A stretch of 64,000 bases of DNA from Levilactobacillus senmaizukei DSM 21775 = NBRC 103853 (GTDB lineage Bacteria > Bacillota > Bacilli > Lactobacillales > Lactobacillaceae), in assembly GCF_001592085.1 (NCBI RefSeq), contig NZ_BCWD01000009.1:23620-87619 (forward strand), in the 5' to 3' direction. A model generated the notes under the pieces. It did not search any database and was not told the DNA's origin. It saw nothing but the letters and a program-made list of their open reading frames with translations. A program made the position numbers and the translations under genes. Within the stretch, counting starts at the first letter, position 1. Each line of letters starts with the position of its first letter. This document shows positions 42,980-51,106 of this stretch, in pieces.

Positions 42980-43342
42980 CTAAAGATCACCATACCGTTC
43001 CCAGTACGCTTGATTCTCACGTTCTAAAGCGGCGTTGCGTTTTCGCAAAGCTTTATTCTCACTAACCTTCAAGGCAATCTGCTGGTTAAATTCTTGTTCC
43101 ATGGCATCTTTCTTAGCCTTCAAGTCGGTCAGATTCCGTGAGTATTGCGCTTGATCACTCTCGCGTTCTTTACGAAGCAATTCGTTATCAGCTTTGACTT
43201 GCTCCATGATGTACTTCTCCATGCCCTGGCGATCCTGGTCAGCTTGCCGTGTGTCAGAATGATAGCCATGAATAACAGCCCAGATAGTGGTTGCAAACGT
43301 TCCCAGCGCACCTAAAGCAACTGCCCAGGACTTAATATCCAT
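42980..43342 (-). CDS. Membrane-anchored coiled-coil phage protein
   Basis: 120 aa: one N-terminal membrane segment (VALGALGTFATTIWAVIHGY), then a long coiled coil (VKADNELLRKERESDQAQYS..., NKALRKRNAALERENQAYW). It sits in the lysis region; an accessory lysis or XhlA-like role is possible but not shown. Overlaps the upstream gene by 11 bp. Confidence 0.7.
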   Translation of the reverse strand: MDIKSWAVALGALGTFATTIWAVIHGYHSDTRQADQDRQGMEKYIMEQVKADNELLRKERESDQAQYSRNLTDLKAKKDAMEQEFNQQIALKVSENKALRKRNAALERENQAYWERYGDL

Positions 43343-43763
43343 GCGTGTCCCCCCTAATCAACGTACCGACTAGCAAGAACAGCATGAGTAAGGCGAATAC
43401 CCACGTTAGGTTAAACCGCACATCAAACAAGCCCCGAACAATAAAAGCCACTGATAAGGCCCCCATTGCCGGTGATAGGGCGACTAGGCCACCATCACGT
43501 AACAACCGCCGGTTGTGAAAGACGCCAACCAGAATAGCGAGACCACAGATAATTAACCACAATGAAAACCACCAGTCGTCAGCAAAGGCAAAGATTGCAT
43601 GTTCGGTTGGTGACGGTGGTGGCGGCGGTGTCACCCGTGGATCATCCAAATAGCCTTGATGAAACCAAATATATAAACCACCTACCAGTGAAAATAAGCC
43701 AAAACAAAAATGATTCCAATGCGAAAAGGCCCGTTGAAACGGACCATCTTTAATACGATGCAT
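43332..43763 (-). CDS. Phage membrane protein, unknown function
   Basis: 143 aa with four predicted membrane segments and a Pro run (PPPPPS) in the first loop. GGAGGCG precedes the ATG. Perhaps a second holin or superinfection-related membrane protein; only its position in the lysis region supports this. Confidence 0.7.
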   Translation of the reverse strand: MHRIKDGPFQRAFSHWNHFCFGLFSLVGGLYIWFHQGYLDDPRVTPPPPPSPTEHAIFAFADDWWFSLWLIICGLAILVGVFHNRRLLRDGGLVALSPAMGALSVAFIVRGLFDVRFNLTWVFALLMLFLLVGTLIRGDTHGY

Positions 43764-43788
43764 GCTTACGCCTCCAAAATAAAAGCAC

Positions 43789-43956
43789 CTAGGCGGTGGT
43801 GGTAGCCGTCGTCGGTGCCGTGTAGTCCTTACCTGTCAGGTCTTTGTACTGTTCTGGTGTGATGCACCAGTTGACCATGTAACTAATGTCTAGGCCCCAT
43901 GAAGCATATAATTTGGCGTCTTCAATGCTTGGCGCTGAAAATGGATTATTTTCCAT
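43789..43956 (-). CDS. XkdX-like small phage protein
   Basis: 55 aa. The pattern LYASWGLDISYMVNWCITPE then QYKDLTGKDY matches the XkdX family found between tail-fibre and lysis genes of PBSX-like phages. Function unknown. AGGAGGA eight bases before the ATG. Confidence 0.75.
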   Translation of the reverse strand: MENNPFSAPSIEDAKLYASWGLDISYMVNWCITPEQYKDLTGKDYTAPTTATTTA

Positions 43957-43967
43957 GATGATTCCTC

Positions 43968-44375
43968 CTATTCTGCCTTAGTTGCAATCTGCTTTTGAAC
44001 TGCCACAATTTGCTGTGACAGGCCGACGAATTGCTTTTGAAATTGTTCCTGCGTAGTAACAAATTGCTTCTGGGCTTCTACTTGAGCTTTTGTGGCACTT
44101 CCCAATGCTGTTTGCAAGCCTTGGATAGTTTCACCTTCCTTGTCAATCAATCCTTGCAGATAGTCGATATCCAAGTTGGGTAAGTTACCCGGAGCTGTGA
44201 CTTCTTGCGAATCATCACTCTTGAATGCATACATCCACCAGTAGCGAGTGAAGTATTGAATCGAGGTAGTTGGGATATTGACTGCCCGTAGTCCGTCCGC
44301 TGACTCAAGTACGGGCATTGTATCCTTTTCCGGAAACTTGTTGTCTGAATCTGGTTTTACATAATAAATTGGCAT
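43968..44375 (-). CDS. Phage tail-region protein with C-terminal coiled coil
   Basis: 135 aa. Starts MPIYYVKPDSDNKFPEKD; the second half is Gln/Ala-rich coiled coil (QVEAQKQFVTTQEQFQKQ). Located between fibre genes and XkdX; unknown function, possibly fibre-associated. Confidence 0.7.
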   Translation of the reverse strand: MPIYYVKPDSDNKFPEKDTMPVLESADGLRAVNIPTTSIQYFTRYWWMYAFKSDDSQEVTAPGNLPNLDIDYLQGLIDKEGETIQGLQTALGSATKAQVEAQKQFVTTQEQFQKQFVGLSQQIVAVQKQIATKAE

Positions 44376-44393
44376 TTCTGTTCCTCCTCGCGG

Positions 44394-45005
44394 TTAAATT
44401 GCAACTATTTTTTGAACCAAAAGAATTGAAAAAATATTATAATTGGTGTCAGTTAAATCGAAAACCGTGCCTTGATTTTTTGATATAAAGTGGAATCCAC
44501 TAGAATCACAGTTAATAAATACACTACATTGATTGCCACGATGAGCGCTCATATATAACGTGCTATTTCCAGCCATCTGGTTTGCAGGTATATCAATAGT
44601 GGCAACTGATGGTTCCCAATATAGGTTGGTATAACCACCGGGAATTATGGAATCATTCCAATTAAATAGCATATTTATTTTTCTAGCATCACTATACCCA
44701 TAGTATTGATTGATGTTGATATACACTCTAATGCCATTTTTAATTCCAGATATGTTTATTTTTTGATTAATTGAAGTATCTGGAATAATTGTAGGGGCCT
44801 TAGTAGCATTTATCCCAAATCCGTTACCGTTAGCATTATTAGCTTGCCAAAATACATAGCCAGATGGATAGAAGCTCGAATATATTTTTGTAGCATTACC
44901 TCGGCCATCGGCATAATACATGCCACCTACTTTTGTAGCATTCCCTCGGCCATCAGCCATATACATGCCACCAACTTTTTTTCCGCCTTGAACGTAAAGA
45001 CCCAT
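44394..45005 (-). CDS. Putative phage tail-fibre tip protein
   Basis: 203 aa, start set by GAGGAGG before MGLYVQGGKK. The N-terminus has tandem copies of VGGMYMADGRGNATK and VGGMYYADGRGNATK; the remainder is beta-rich (ISGIKNGIRVYININQYYGY) and Asn/Gly-rich. It lies at the end of the fibre genes and could contact the host surface. Its DNA is more AT-rich than neighbouring genes, suggesting recent exchange. Confidence 0.65.
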   Translation of the reverse strand: MGLYVQGGKKVGGMYMADGRGNATKVGGMYYADGRGNATKIYSSFYPSGYVFWQANNANGNGFGINATKAPTIIPDTSINQKINISGIKNGIRVYININQYYGYSDARKINMLFNWNDSIIPGGYTNLYWEPSVATIDIPANQMAGNSTLYMSAHRGNQCSVFINCDSSGFHFISKNQGTVFDLTDTNYNIFSILLVQKIVAI

Positions 45006-45006
45006 G

Positions 45007-45945
45007 CTACACCTCCTCAAACCAGAAAATGCCAGGAACCGGTGTCGCTTTTGCTGCTGCTAATGCTGCATCATTACTAGCATTAGCATGATAATAATTA
45101 TTCAAATCGTCGCTGGTAGCGACTGATACCCCCTTTACTTGCAACCCAGGAAAGTTGCCGGACTCAGTCACCGCCCCAGTATCAGGACTACGGTGAAACA
45201 TATTAGCATCGTTAGCTGGCGTATAATCCAGCTTGTCCTGCTTAGCATTAACCTCATCAATACCGGCAACTTGATTGGCTGGTTTGCGCATATCAGTTTT
45301 AAGGACGGCCTGGTCATCGGTGACGTAGCTATTGCCAGCACCGTCCACCGCACCCTTTTCAAGCGTGACGGCTTCCTTGAAGTCCGCTGGCTTGCTGCCA
45401 TCGATGACGGTGGCAGGAATATTAGCCTTTATATCATCAATAGTTGCAATGTGTTTTGATGCAAAGATTGCATCAAGGTCGGCCTCATTAAGTGAACCAG
45501 CCTGACTGACAGTAATTAAAACATTATCGGCATCGCTCACCGTTGTATCAGTCTGGAATGAATCATTTAAGTTGGACTTGCCGTCATATGCAGCGATGTA
45601 ATCCGGCAAAGAACTTGGCAATACTCCATACAGAATTTCATCCCCGTTTTCTGGTCGTGCATAAAACCCGACTGTATAGAGACTGTATGCTGTCGTCACA
45701 TCTTTAGACGGAAAGTCTACCCGCATAGTCAAGGTAGTGTCATCCTTCTTAATTATTCGTGAGTAGTCGACTGTCTGCTGCACATCTTCAATTGATGTGA
45801 GCTTTTTTAAATCGTTAACCGAAGTAGCTGAGTAGTCATGACTTGAGGCCACTGCTCGGGTGAACTGGATTTTATCCAACCCCCCAAGTGTGCCCGTTGC
45901 CAGTGATCGACCAGCTTCGGTCAAATAGGTAGTATCAAATTGCAA
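45007..45945 (-). CDS. Phage tail fibre/baseplate-attachment protein
   Basis: 312 aa. N-terminus QFDTTYLTEAGRSLATGTLG with ITRA-like strands resembles proteins that join fibres to the baseplate of contractile tails; TVGFYARPENGDEILYGV fits the same. The C-terminal third is fibre-like. The stop overlaps the next start region. Confidence 0.75.
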   Translation of the reverse strand: MQFDTTYLTEAGRSLATGTLGGLDKIQFTRAVASSHDYSATSVNDLKKLTSIEDVQQTVDYSRIIKKDDTTLTMRVDFPSKDVTTAYSLYTVGFYARPENGDEILYGVLPSSLPDYIAAYDGKSNLNDSFQTDTTVSDADNVLITVSQAGSLNEADLDAIFASKHIATIDDIKANIPATVIDGSKPADFKEAVTLEKGAVDGAGNSYVTDDQAVLKTDMRKPANQVAGIDEVNAKQDKLDYTPANDANMFHRSPDTGAVTESGNFPGLQVKGVSVATSDDLNNYYHANASNDAALAAAKATPVPGIFWFEEV

Positions 45946-45948
45946 TTG

Positions 45949-46641
45949 CTATCCCTCCTTTACGATGCGGTGAATCCGCTGTTTCTGCGTTACTGTGGCC
46001 ACGATAGTCGAGCCATCCCCAACGACATGTTCACGGTCGACCTGCGAGTCCATGACAGCGAAGTGCTGCCGATTACGCGATGTGGCCGTGGCGATGAACA
46101 AGTTCTGAATTGCCTTAGCCTGAAAGTCAACACTGACAATTCGCGTTTGGGGAGTAACCGAGTGCTCTAAAGTGTTAATCAGTAATCGTTTTTTTCGTGC
46201 AGATTTGCTATAAGTATTCGGAATATTGGTCAGCTTGATTGCTTCGGGTTCACCATTGAGTTCTTCACGATCAGTAATTAGCGAAAATTCATTGTATGGA
46301 GCCTGGAGAGCGAAACCGATGATGGTAATCAAATCATCCTCAGTAACACCTTTTCTATGCCGAATCTGAGCGAGTCTAATCATTAATCTGAGAAAATCAT
46401 CGTCATTATCGATCCGATTAACGCCCCAGTCCTTCGCGTAATTATTCAAGCTGTCGCTAGTGGCTGTGTCGAGGGAAAGTTGCTTGAATATTGCTGACAA
46501 ATTTTCATAATTATTATCAAATTGATGGATTATCATGTCCATAATTGCCTGATTGACCGAGTCATCTTCCTGGTTGAAGTACGCTGAAAGCCCCTGTCTA
46601 ACCGCATCCTTAATTTTAGTTGGATCTAAATCATCAAACAT
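45949..46641 (-). CDS. Phage tail protein in YmfQ/gpI position
   Basis: 230 aa. Directly follows the baseplate J gene with an 8-bp overlap, the place of gpI/YmfQ-type proteins. The first 90 residues are helical (LSAYFNQEDDSVNQAIMDMI, RLMIRLAQIRHRKGVTEDDL). Family membership is inferred mainly from order. Confidence 0.7.
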   Translation of the reverse strand: MFDDLDPTKIKDAVRQGLSAYFNQEDDSVNQAIMDMIIHQFDNNYENLSAIFKQLSLDTATSDSLNNYAKDWGVNRIDNDDDFLRLMIRLAQIRHRKGVTEDDLITIIGFALQAPYNEFSLITDREELNGEPEAIKLTNIPNTYSKSARKKRLLINTLEHSVTPQTRIVSVDFQAKAIQNLFIATATSRNRQHFAVMDSQVDREHVVGDGSTIVATVTQKQRIHRIVKEG

Positions 46642-47872
46642 CGGCTGTCACCTCAACATCTTCCATAGACAGACTCGGCAATTCGAACTCATTAACGGCA
46701 ATGTCTTCCAGGGCCAAGTTATCTTTATCGGTACCGATTTTTAAACTCAGATTCGAAATACCAGGTACTAACCAAATCTGGCCAAATATTTGCGAAAATA
46801 AAACCTGATCACCCATTCTATATTTAGAAAAGAATGTGATCAGGTTCTTCTTAATATTGTCGATACCGTTATCGCTATCAAAATCATCGTTCGTCGTTAG
46901 TTGAATACTAATTAACACAGCCTTAGCAACGGCCCGACTAAACTTAACCGTACGAACATCCCCCGACTTGTTTATCACGTCTGATGCAACTTCACCAACC
47001 GTCAAAGTACCCTCAGGCATACAGTGGAAAAAAGCCTCAGCAACCGTTTGATCCGTTCCACCAATAACATAAAGGTGAGTTGATTTGGCCGGATTACCGT
47101 ATTGATCTGGCTTTAATGTGTTGTTTCCAACTACCCGAGCTTGTACGACACCTGGAGTATTCTCAATAGCAGTCTTCATGCCATCCTCGGTTGAGGGAGA
47201 ACCATTCGTATTGTTCGCTATCAAACGGGCAGAATAGGCCATATCCGTCTCTGCTTCTTGACCACCCTCAGCTGCCATAGGATTGGTGACTTTGAAGATG
47301 TTGGTGTTACCATCCACGTTATAGGTAATCTGATTCGCACCAATATTCCCTTGAATTCCCGTTTCCTCGGCAACCGCAGTTACGGTCTGTCGACAAATTG
47401 GGGTACCATCATCATCCTCTAACGGTATTTGTGACCCAGGCTTGTCAGGATCATCGACCATGGATGGCTCATCAAAGGTGACATCATCAACCGTCTTAAA
47501 GACAACGCCGTCTGCTGTTGACATCGACGAATCAGACTCCAAGAATTCGCCAACGTACGAATCAATTTGAAGCGTAACCACAGCTTGCGCTGCTGGCTTA
47601 CGAAATATGGAGTTATCCAACCCATGGCGGTCCAACGTATCCCCCGTTGAAGACGAAATAAAGATCGAATAATAAATTGCCTCAGCTAATTTCTCAATGG
47701 AGTCGTCGTCATAGGCCATAGCGCCTTGAAATTGACCAATTAGCGTGGTGTCATCAATTCCCACATCAGAGCTAATTTCATTTTGAGCAATCGAGACCAG
47801 ATCAGCTCGAATCTCATCAATTTCTCTTCGCTCATAGCCTTGGCCCCCATTAGTCAGACCCATCGTCATCAA
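46634..47872 (-). CDS. Baseplate J-like protein (XkdT-like)
   Basis: 412 aa. Baseplate J/gp47 features: N-terminal IRADLVSIAQNEISSDVGID and EKLAEAIYYSIFISSSTG, DRHGLDNSIFRKPA, then VTAVAEETGIQGNIGANQI and the mid-domain TPGVVQARVVGNN. A wedge component of the contractile baseplate. Overlaps both neighbours. Confidence 0.88.
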   Translation of the reverse strand: MMTMGLTNGGQGYERREIDEIRADLVSIAQNEISSDVGIDDTTLIGQFQGAMAYDDDSIEKLAEAIYYSIFISSSTGDTLDRHGLDNSIFRKPAAQAVVTLQIDSYVGEFLESDSSMSTADGVVFKTVDDVTFDEPSMVDDPDKPGSQIPLEDDDGTPICRQTVTAVAEETGIQGNIGANQITYNVDGNTNIFKVTNPMAAEGGQEAETDMAYSARLIANNTNGSPSTEDGMKTAIENTPGVVQARVVGNNTLKPDQYGNPAKSTHLYVIGGTDQTVAEAFFHCMPEGTLTVGEVASDVINKSGDVRTVKFSRAVAKAVLISIQLTTNDDFDSDNGIDNIKKNLITFFSKYRMGDQVLFSQIFGQIWLVPGISNLSLKIGTDKDNLALEDIAVNEFELPSLSMEDVEVTADV

Positions 47873-48218
47873 CTCCTTTTTCTAGATTTATCAAATCGCC
47901 ATCTATTGTGGTTAGTACCATATTTATATGAGCTTGTCTTTTGCTGTAAGTGATCCCGGTCACCTCAATGTTCTCAACCTCATCCTCAAAACGTGCGGTT
48001 ACCCACTCATCCAGTTCCATCGTCAAAGCTGCCTGATCATGGATATCCAACATTACTTGAGACAAATCGATACCGAAGTCAACGTTCCAAGGAAGCTCAC
48101 CAATATTAGTATTTAAAAAGACGAGGACCCGATGAATCAGGCTCTCGTCTTTATCAATATCATTAGTGTCACTGTTATACGCCGCGTCGTTTTGATCATC
48201 TAGCGCAAAATCAACCAT
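47850..48218 (-). CDS. DUF2634 baseplate protein (XkdS-like)
   Basis: 122 aa. DIDKDESLIHRVLVFLNTN and ELPWNVDFGIDLSQVM match DUF2634, a gp25-like baseplate wedge protein of PBSX-type tails. Overlaps XkdR- and XkdT-like genes by 8 and 23 bp. Confidence 0.82.
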   Translation of the reverse strand: MVDFALDDQNDAAYNSDTNDIDKDESLIHRVLVFLNTNIGELPWNVDFGIDLSQVMLDIHDQAALTMELDEWVTARFEDEVENIEVTGITYSKRQAHINMVLTTIDGDLINLEKGVDDDGSD

Positions 48219-48582
48219 GCTTAATCACCGCCTCAATAACCCCATCAGAAAGGTCATGTCGTCTCTCGGAATCAATTAAATAATCATTGCTACCGGTAAA
48301 GTTTGATAGGTCATGGTCGGAGAAGCCAATCCATACCGTATCTCCGACTTTTATTTTTTCGTTACTGCTTGATGACACGGGAATCCACTTGCAACTATCA
48401 GAGATCATAACATCCCGAATAATCAGTGATTCTTCATCCTCCATTCTTCCAAGTAGCTTACAGTCCGCATAATCACCCGATATGCTGGTAATTCTAGCTG
48501 CCGCATGCGTATGGTCATCCTGGCTGCCTGATTGGGGAATTGTATTCGTTAGAGCGTCGGCTAGGCGTTGAACTGTATTCAT
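48211..48582 (-). CDS. DUF2577 phage protein (XkdR-like)
   Basis: 123 aa from MNTVQRLADALTN, whose ATG lies one base after the stop of the preceding gene. ARITSISGDYADCKLLG and GDTVWIGFSDHDLSNF fit DUF2577, an OB-like baseplate hub component. Confidence 0.75.
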   Translation of the reverse strand: MNTVQRLADALTNTIPQSGSQDDHTHAAARITSISGDYADCKLLGRMEDEESLIIRDVMISDSCKWIPVSSSSNEKIKVGDTVWIGFSDHDLSNFTGSNDYLIDSERRHDLSDGVIEAVIKHG

Positions 48583-48583
48583 C

Positions 48584-49522
48584 TTAGTCAATCTTCTTCG
48601 CCTCAAATTCCGTGGTATAAGCGTCACTGTTATGAGACCCGTTCAGAACTCTAAACCATCCTTTAACACCATCGTAACTAATGTAGACGACTGACCCAGC
48701 GTCTATTCGAGGGTCTAGTGCCGTTGTTACCGAATAGGTAGTTTTACCATCATCGTCTTCATTGATGGTCATAGACTCAATTCCGTGTGTCTCGTCCAAA
48801 TAAATATTTTCTTTATAAGGATTAGCCTTCCCAAAGCTGTCTATTACCAATCCATCGCGGCGATAGTAAAGCTTTGATCCACATGCCTTAGCAAGCTTTT
48901 TTAGGGCAGAATATGGCTTGGGCCCAACTGTATAAGCCTTTTTATTGACCTTATCTTTTTTTAAATCCATTGGCGATATCTTAATTCCGCTTTGCCGACA
49001 GATTCGTTTGATAATTGTGCTGGATTTGGTTCCCTTACGAAAACTAAGCTTGACCTTAACTTTTTTCTTAGTGTTCCACTTGATCACTTCACCTTTTTTG
49101 ATAGTGAAACTATGCTTAGTCTTCTTTGAACCGCTAGCATAAGAATAAATTTTAGCATCCTTCGAATAGTCCTTTCCGACCAGGCAGCGAACCTTTATAG
49201 AGTAATCAGCTCCATCTCGTTGCTCTTCCTCATGCGATATGATTGTACCCTCTGCCAACTTACCAAACAGTTCCTCTGGACCTGACTTAATTGTGAATCT
49301 CCGCTTGTTTTTGAAAACCTCAGCATGGGCTTTTGATAAATTGTAAAACGTAATGTCAACGTAATTAACACTGCCGTCAGTATTAAAAGGTAGTTCAAAG
49401 ATAATTTTCCCGCCATATCCACTTTTCTCATGGTCAGAGAACTTATAGGTTCCCTTCGAAGTAGCGATAGTGATTTCGGTTTTGTAGCCCCAAAAAACGC
49501 CTTTATTCCGTGTCTGCACCAT
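48584..49522 (-). CDS. XkdQ/YqbQ-like baseplate hub protein
   Basis: 312 aa (start at MVQTRNKG; an ATG three codons upstream is also possible). Gene-D-like hub fold indicated by strands and the KVKLSFRKGTKSSTIIKRIC domain, the region where XkdQ proteins bind LysM partners, and LDPRIDAGSVVYISYDG. Basic, Lys-rich. Overlaps the upstream gene by 20 bp. Confidence 0.8.
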   Translation of the reverse strand: MVQTRNKGVFWGYKTEITIATSKGTYKFSDHEKSGYGGKIIFELPFNTDGSVNYVDITFYNLSKAHAEVFKNKRRFTIKSGPEELFGKLAEGTIISHEEEQRDGADYSIKVRCLVGKDYSKDAKIYSYASGSKKTKHSFTIKKGEVIKWNTKKKVKVKLSFRKGTKSSTIIKRICRQSGIKISPMDLKKDKVNKKAYTVGPKPYSALKKLAKACGSKLYYRRDGLVIDSFGKANPYKENIYLDETHGIESMTINEDDDGKTTYSVTTALDPRIDAGSVVYISYDGVKGWFRVLNGSHNSDAYTTEFEAKKID

Positions 49523-49853
49523 TGTCAACATCACTTCTTTCGATATCGTTGGCAGTCAAAAATACCGTACGATTAATATTACCTAGATTAACTTCAGTTT
49601 CCTGACCTGATTCATCACGCGGAACAATGCCAGTCATTGGGCAACGAGGGTCCTGACTATATGAGAATAGTTCATGATCCAAAATGACCGGATCACTGAC
49701 ATTCAAACCGTTGTCATTGCTAAGCTCTGCAATAATTTGTCCTGAAACCGGGTTAAACGAGAATCCCAGCAAATATTCTTCATCGTCGATGTCAATTGGA
49801 TATGAGTACGGTAACTGGTCGGGATCCAATTCAAAATGATCATAAATAGCCAT
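49503..49853 (-). CDS. Phage tail protein, unknown function
   Basis: 116 aa, acidic, with no recognised domain. Sits between the LysM hub protein and XkdQ-like genes. GAGGTGA-type ribosome site before MAIYDHFELD. Confidence 0.68.
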   Translation of the reverse strand: MAIYDHFELDPDQLPYSYPIDIDDEEYLLGFSFNPVSGQIIAELSNDNGLNVSDPVILDHELFSYSQDPRCPMTGIVPRDESGQETEVNLGNINRTVFLTANDIERSDVDNGADTE

Positions 49854-49863
49854 CTAAATCACC

Positions 49864-51075
49864 TCATTTATATCTGACGCGAGCGCCAATCGGAATCTTC
49901 CTTGCAGGCCATTTGTTCATCTTCTCCAAACTTTTGACACTTACCTTCTTAGTCTGGCTAATACCCCAGTAAGTAGTCCCTGCTTTTGCAGTTACATACC
50001 TCTTCGAAGTCTTGGATGACCCTTTACCAGTGACCTTCGTTTTCTTCGCTACGGTTTTCTTTTTCTTCTTTTTGGTATAACCAATGTTCTGAGGAAGAAT
50101 ATAAGTAAACGAGATAGTCATCTTTAGAGCATTCCCATAGAACTGATTTTTATCAACTTCTTGAATACGAGCATGGGCAAACTTTGAGAATCCTCGAACT
50201 TCGAGCTCATATCCCAAGCGTGCCCACTTTTGGAACTTATTAAACTTGGAATCAATACTTTGCTGTTCAGTTCCGAACATGTAATAGGTTCCTGAAAGTG
50301 TCTTCGCATTCCGTCGACTATACCGAGCGCGGGGATCTCCTCGATCGACCGGTTGAGTCGGAATATCGTTAACATCTGTTTCGCTTGGCTCTTGTTCTGC
50401 CAGAAACCAAACTGTAGGGTCTTTCTTATCTGCTCGATAGATTGCGGTCTTCCCAGTCCCAGCCTTCTTATCGGGTGTTAGTTCGTTATTGGCCTTAATC
50501 TTTGCTTGGATTTCCTTAGCTACTTTGGCTTTCGCCGCTGCTTCGGCTTTGGAATCACGTTCGCTCTTAACCTGTTTATACATCTTCAAATATCCAGAAT
50601 ACCTAGTCTTTGTTGATTTAAGATTCGTCATATTTGAATTCAGAGTTTTTAGTTTCTTCAGTGATTCAGTTAATTTTTTTGCGGACTTACTGTAAGAAGA
50701 TGAGCTCGCAATTTTAGTCAACTTTGAATACGCATCCTTCTGCTGGGTGGTCAAAGTCTTAATCTTAGCCTTAAGGTTCTTCTTAGTCCCAGAACTTTTT
50801 GCACTGGTCAAAGACTTATTGGCCTTCGATAGTTCTAAAACAATGTGATCATAAGCCGCTTTGGCAGCTTTATAACCGTTCTTCTTATTCAATGTGTCGT
50901 TAGCTGTATCTTCTTGCTTTTTGTATTTATCAATCGATGATTGTGTTTGTTTAATTTTTGAGTTAATTTCAGATACTTTGGATGTCCATTTAACAATCTT
51001 GGCTTCCACCGTAGTATTTGAGAATCCGCGAATAATCGCGACTGATAATTTTCCCGAGGCCGTACTCGTAGCCAT
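49864..51075 (-). CDS. LysM-containing tail hub protein (XkdP-like)
   Basis: 403 aa from MATSTASGKLSVAI, preceded by AAAGGGTGGG; a longer upstream frame lacks a ribosome site. A long Lys/Ser-rich coiled coil (about 20-200) precedes a central domain and a C-terminal LysM motif (GTTYWGISQTKKVSVKSLEK, ending IPIGARVRYK). XkdP/gp53-type proteins link the tube tip to the baseplate; the long coiled-coil insertion is unusual for this family. Confidence 0.8.
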   Translation of the reverse strand: MATSTASGKLSVAIIRGFSNTTVEAKIVKWTSKVSEINSKIKQTQSSIDKYKKQEDTANDTLNKKNGYKAAKAAYDHIVLELSKANKSLTSAKSSGTKKNLKAKIKTLTTQQKDAYSKLTKIASSSSYSKSAKKLTESLKKLKTLNSNMTNLKSTKTRYSGYLKMYKQVKSERDSKAEAAAKAKVAKEIQAKIKANNELTPDKKAGTGKTAIYRADKKDPTVWFLAEQEPSETDVNDIPTQPVDRGDPRARYSRRNAKTLSGTYYMFGTEQQSIDSKFNKFQKWARLGYELEVRGFSKFAHARIQEVDKNQFYGNALKMTISFTYILPQNIGYTKKKKKKTVAKKTKVTGKGSSKTSKRYVTAKAGTTYWGISQTKKVSVKSLEKMNKWPARKIPIGARVRYK

Positions 51076-51106
51076 TCCAACCCACCCTTTTCTTAAAACC
51101 ATGTAA

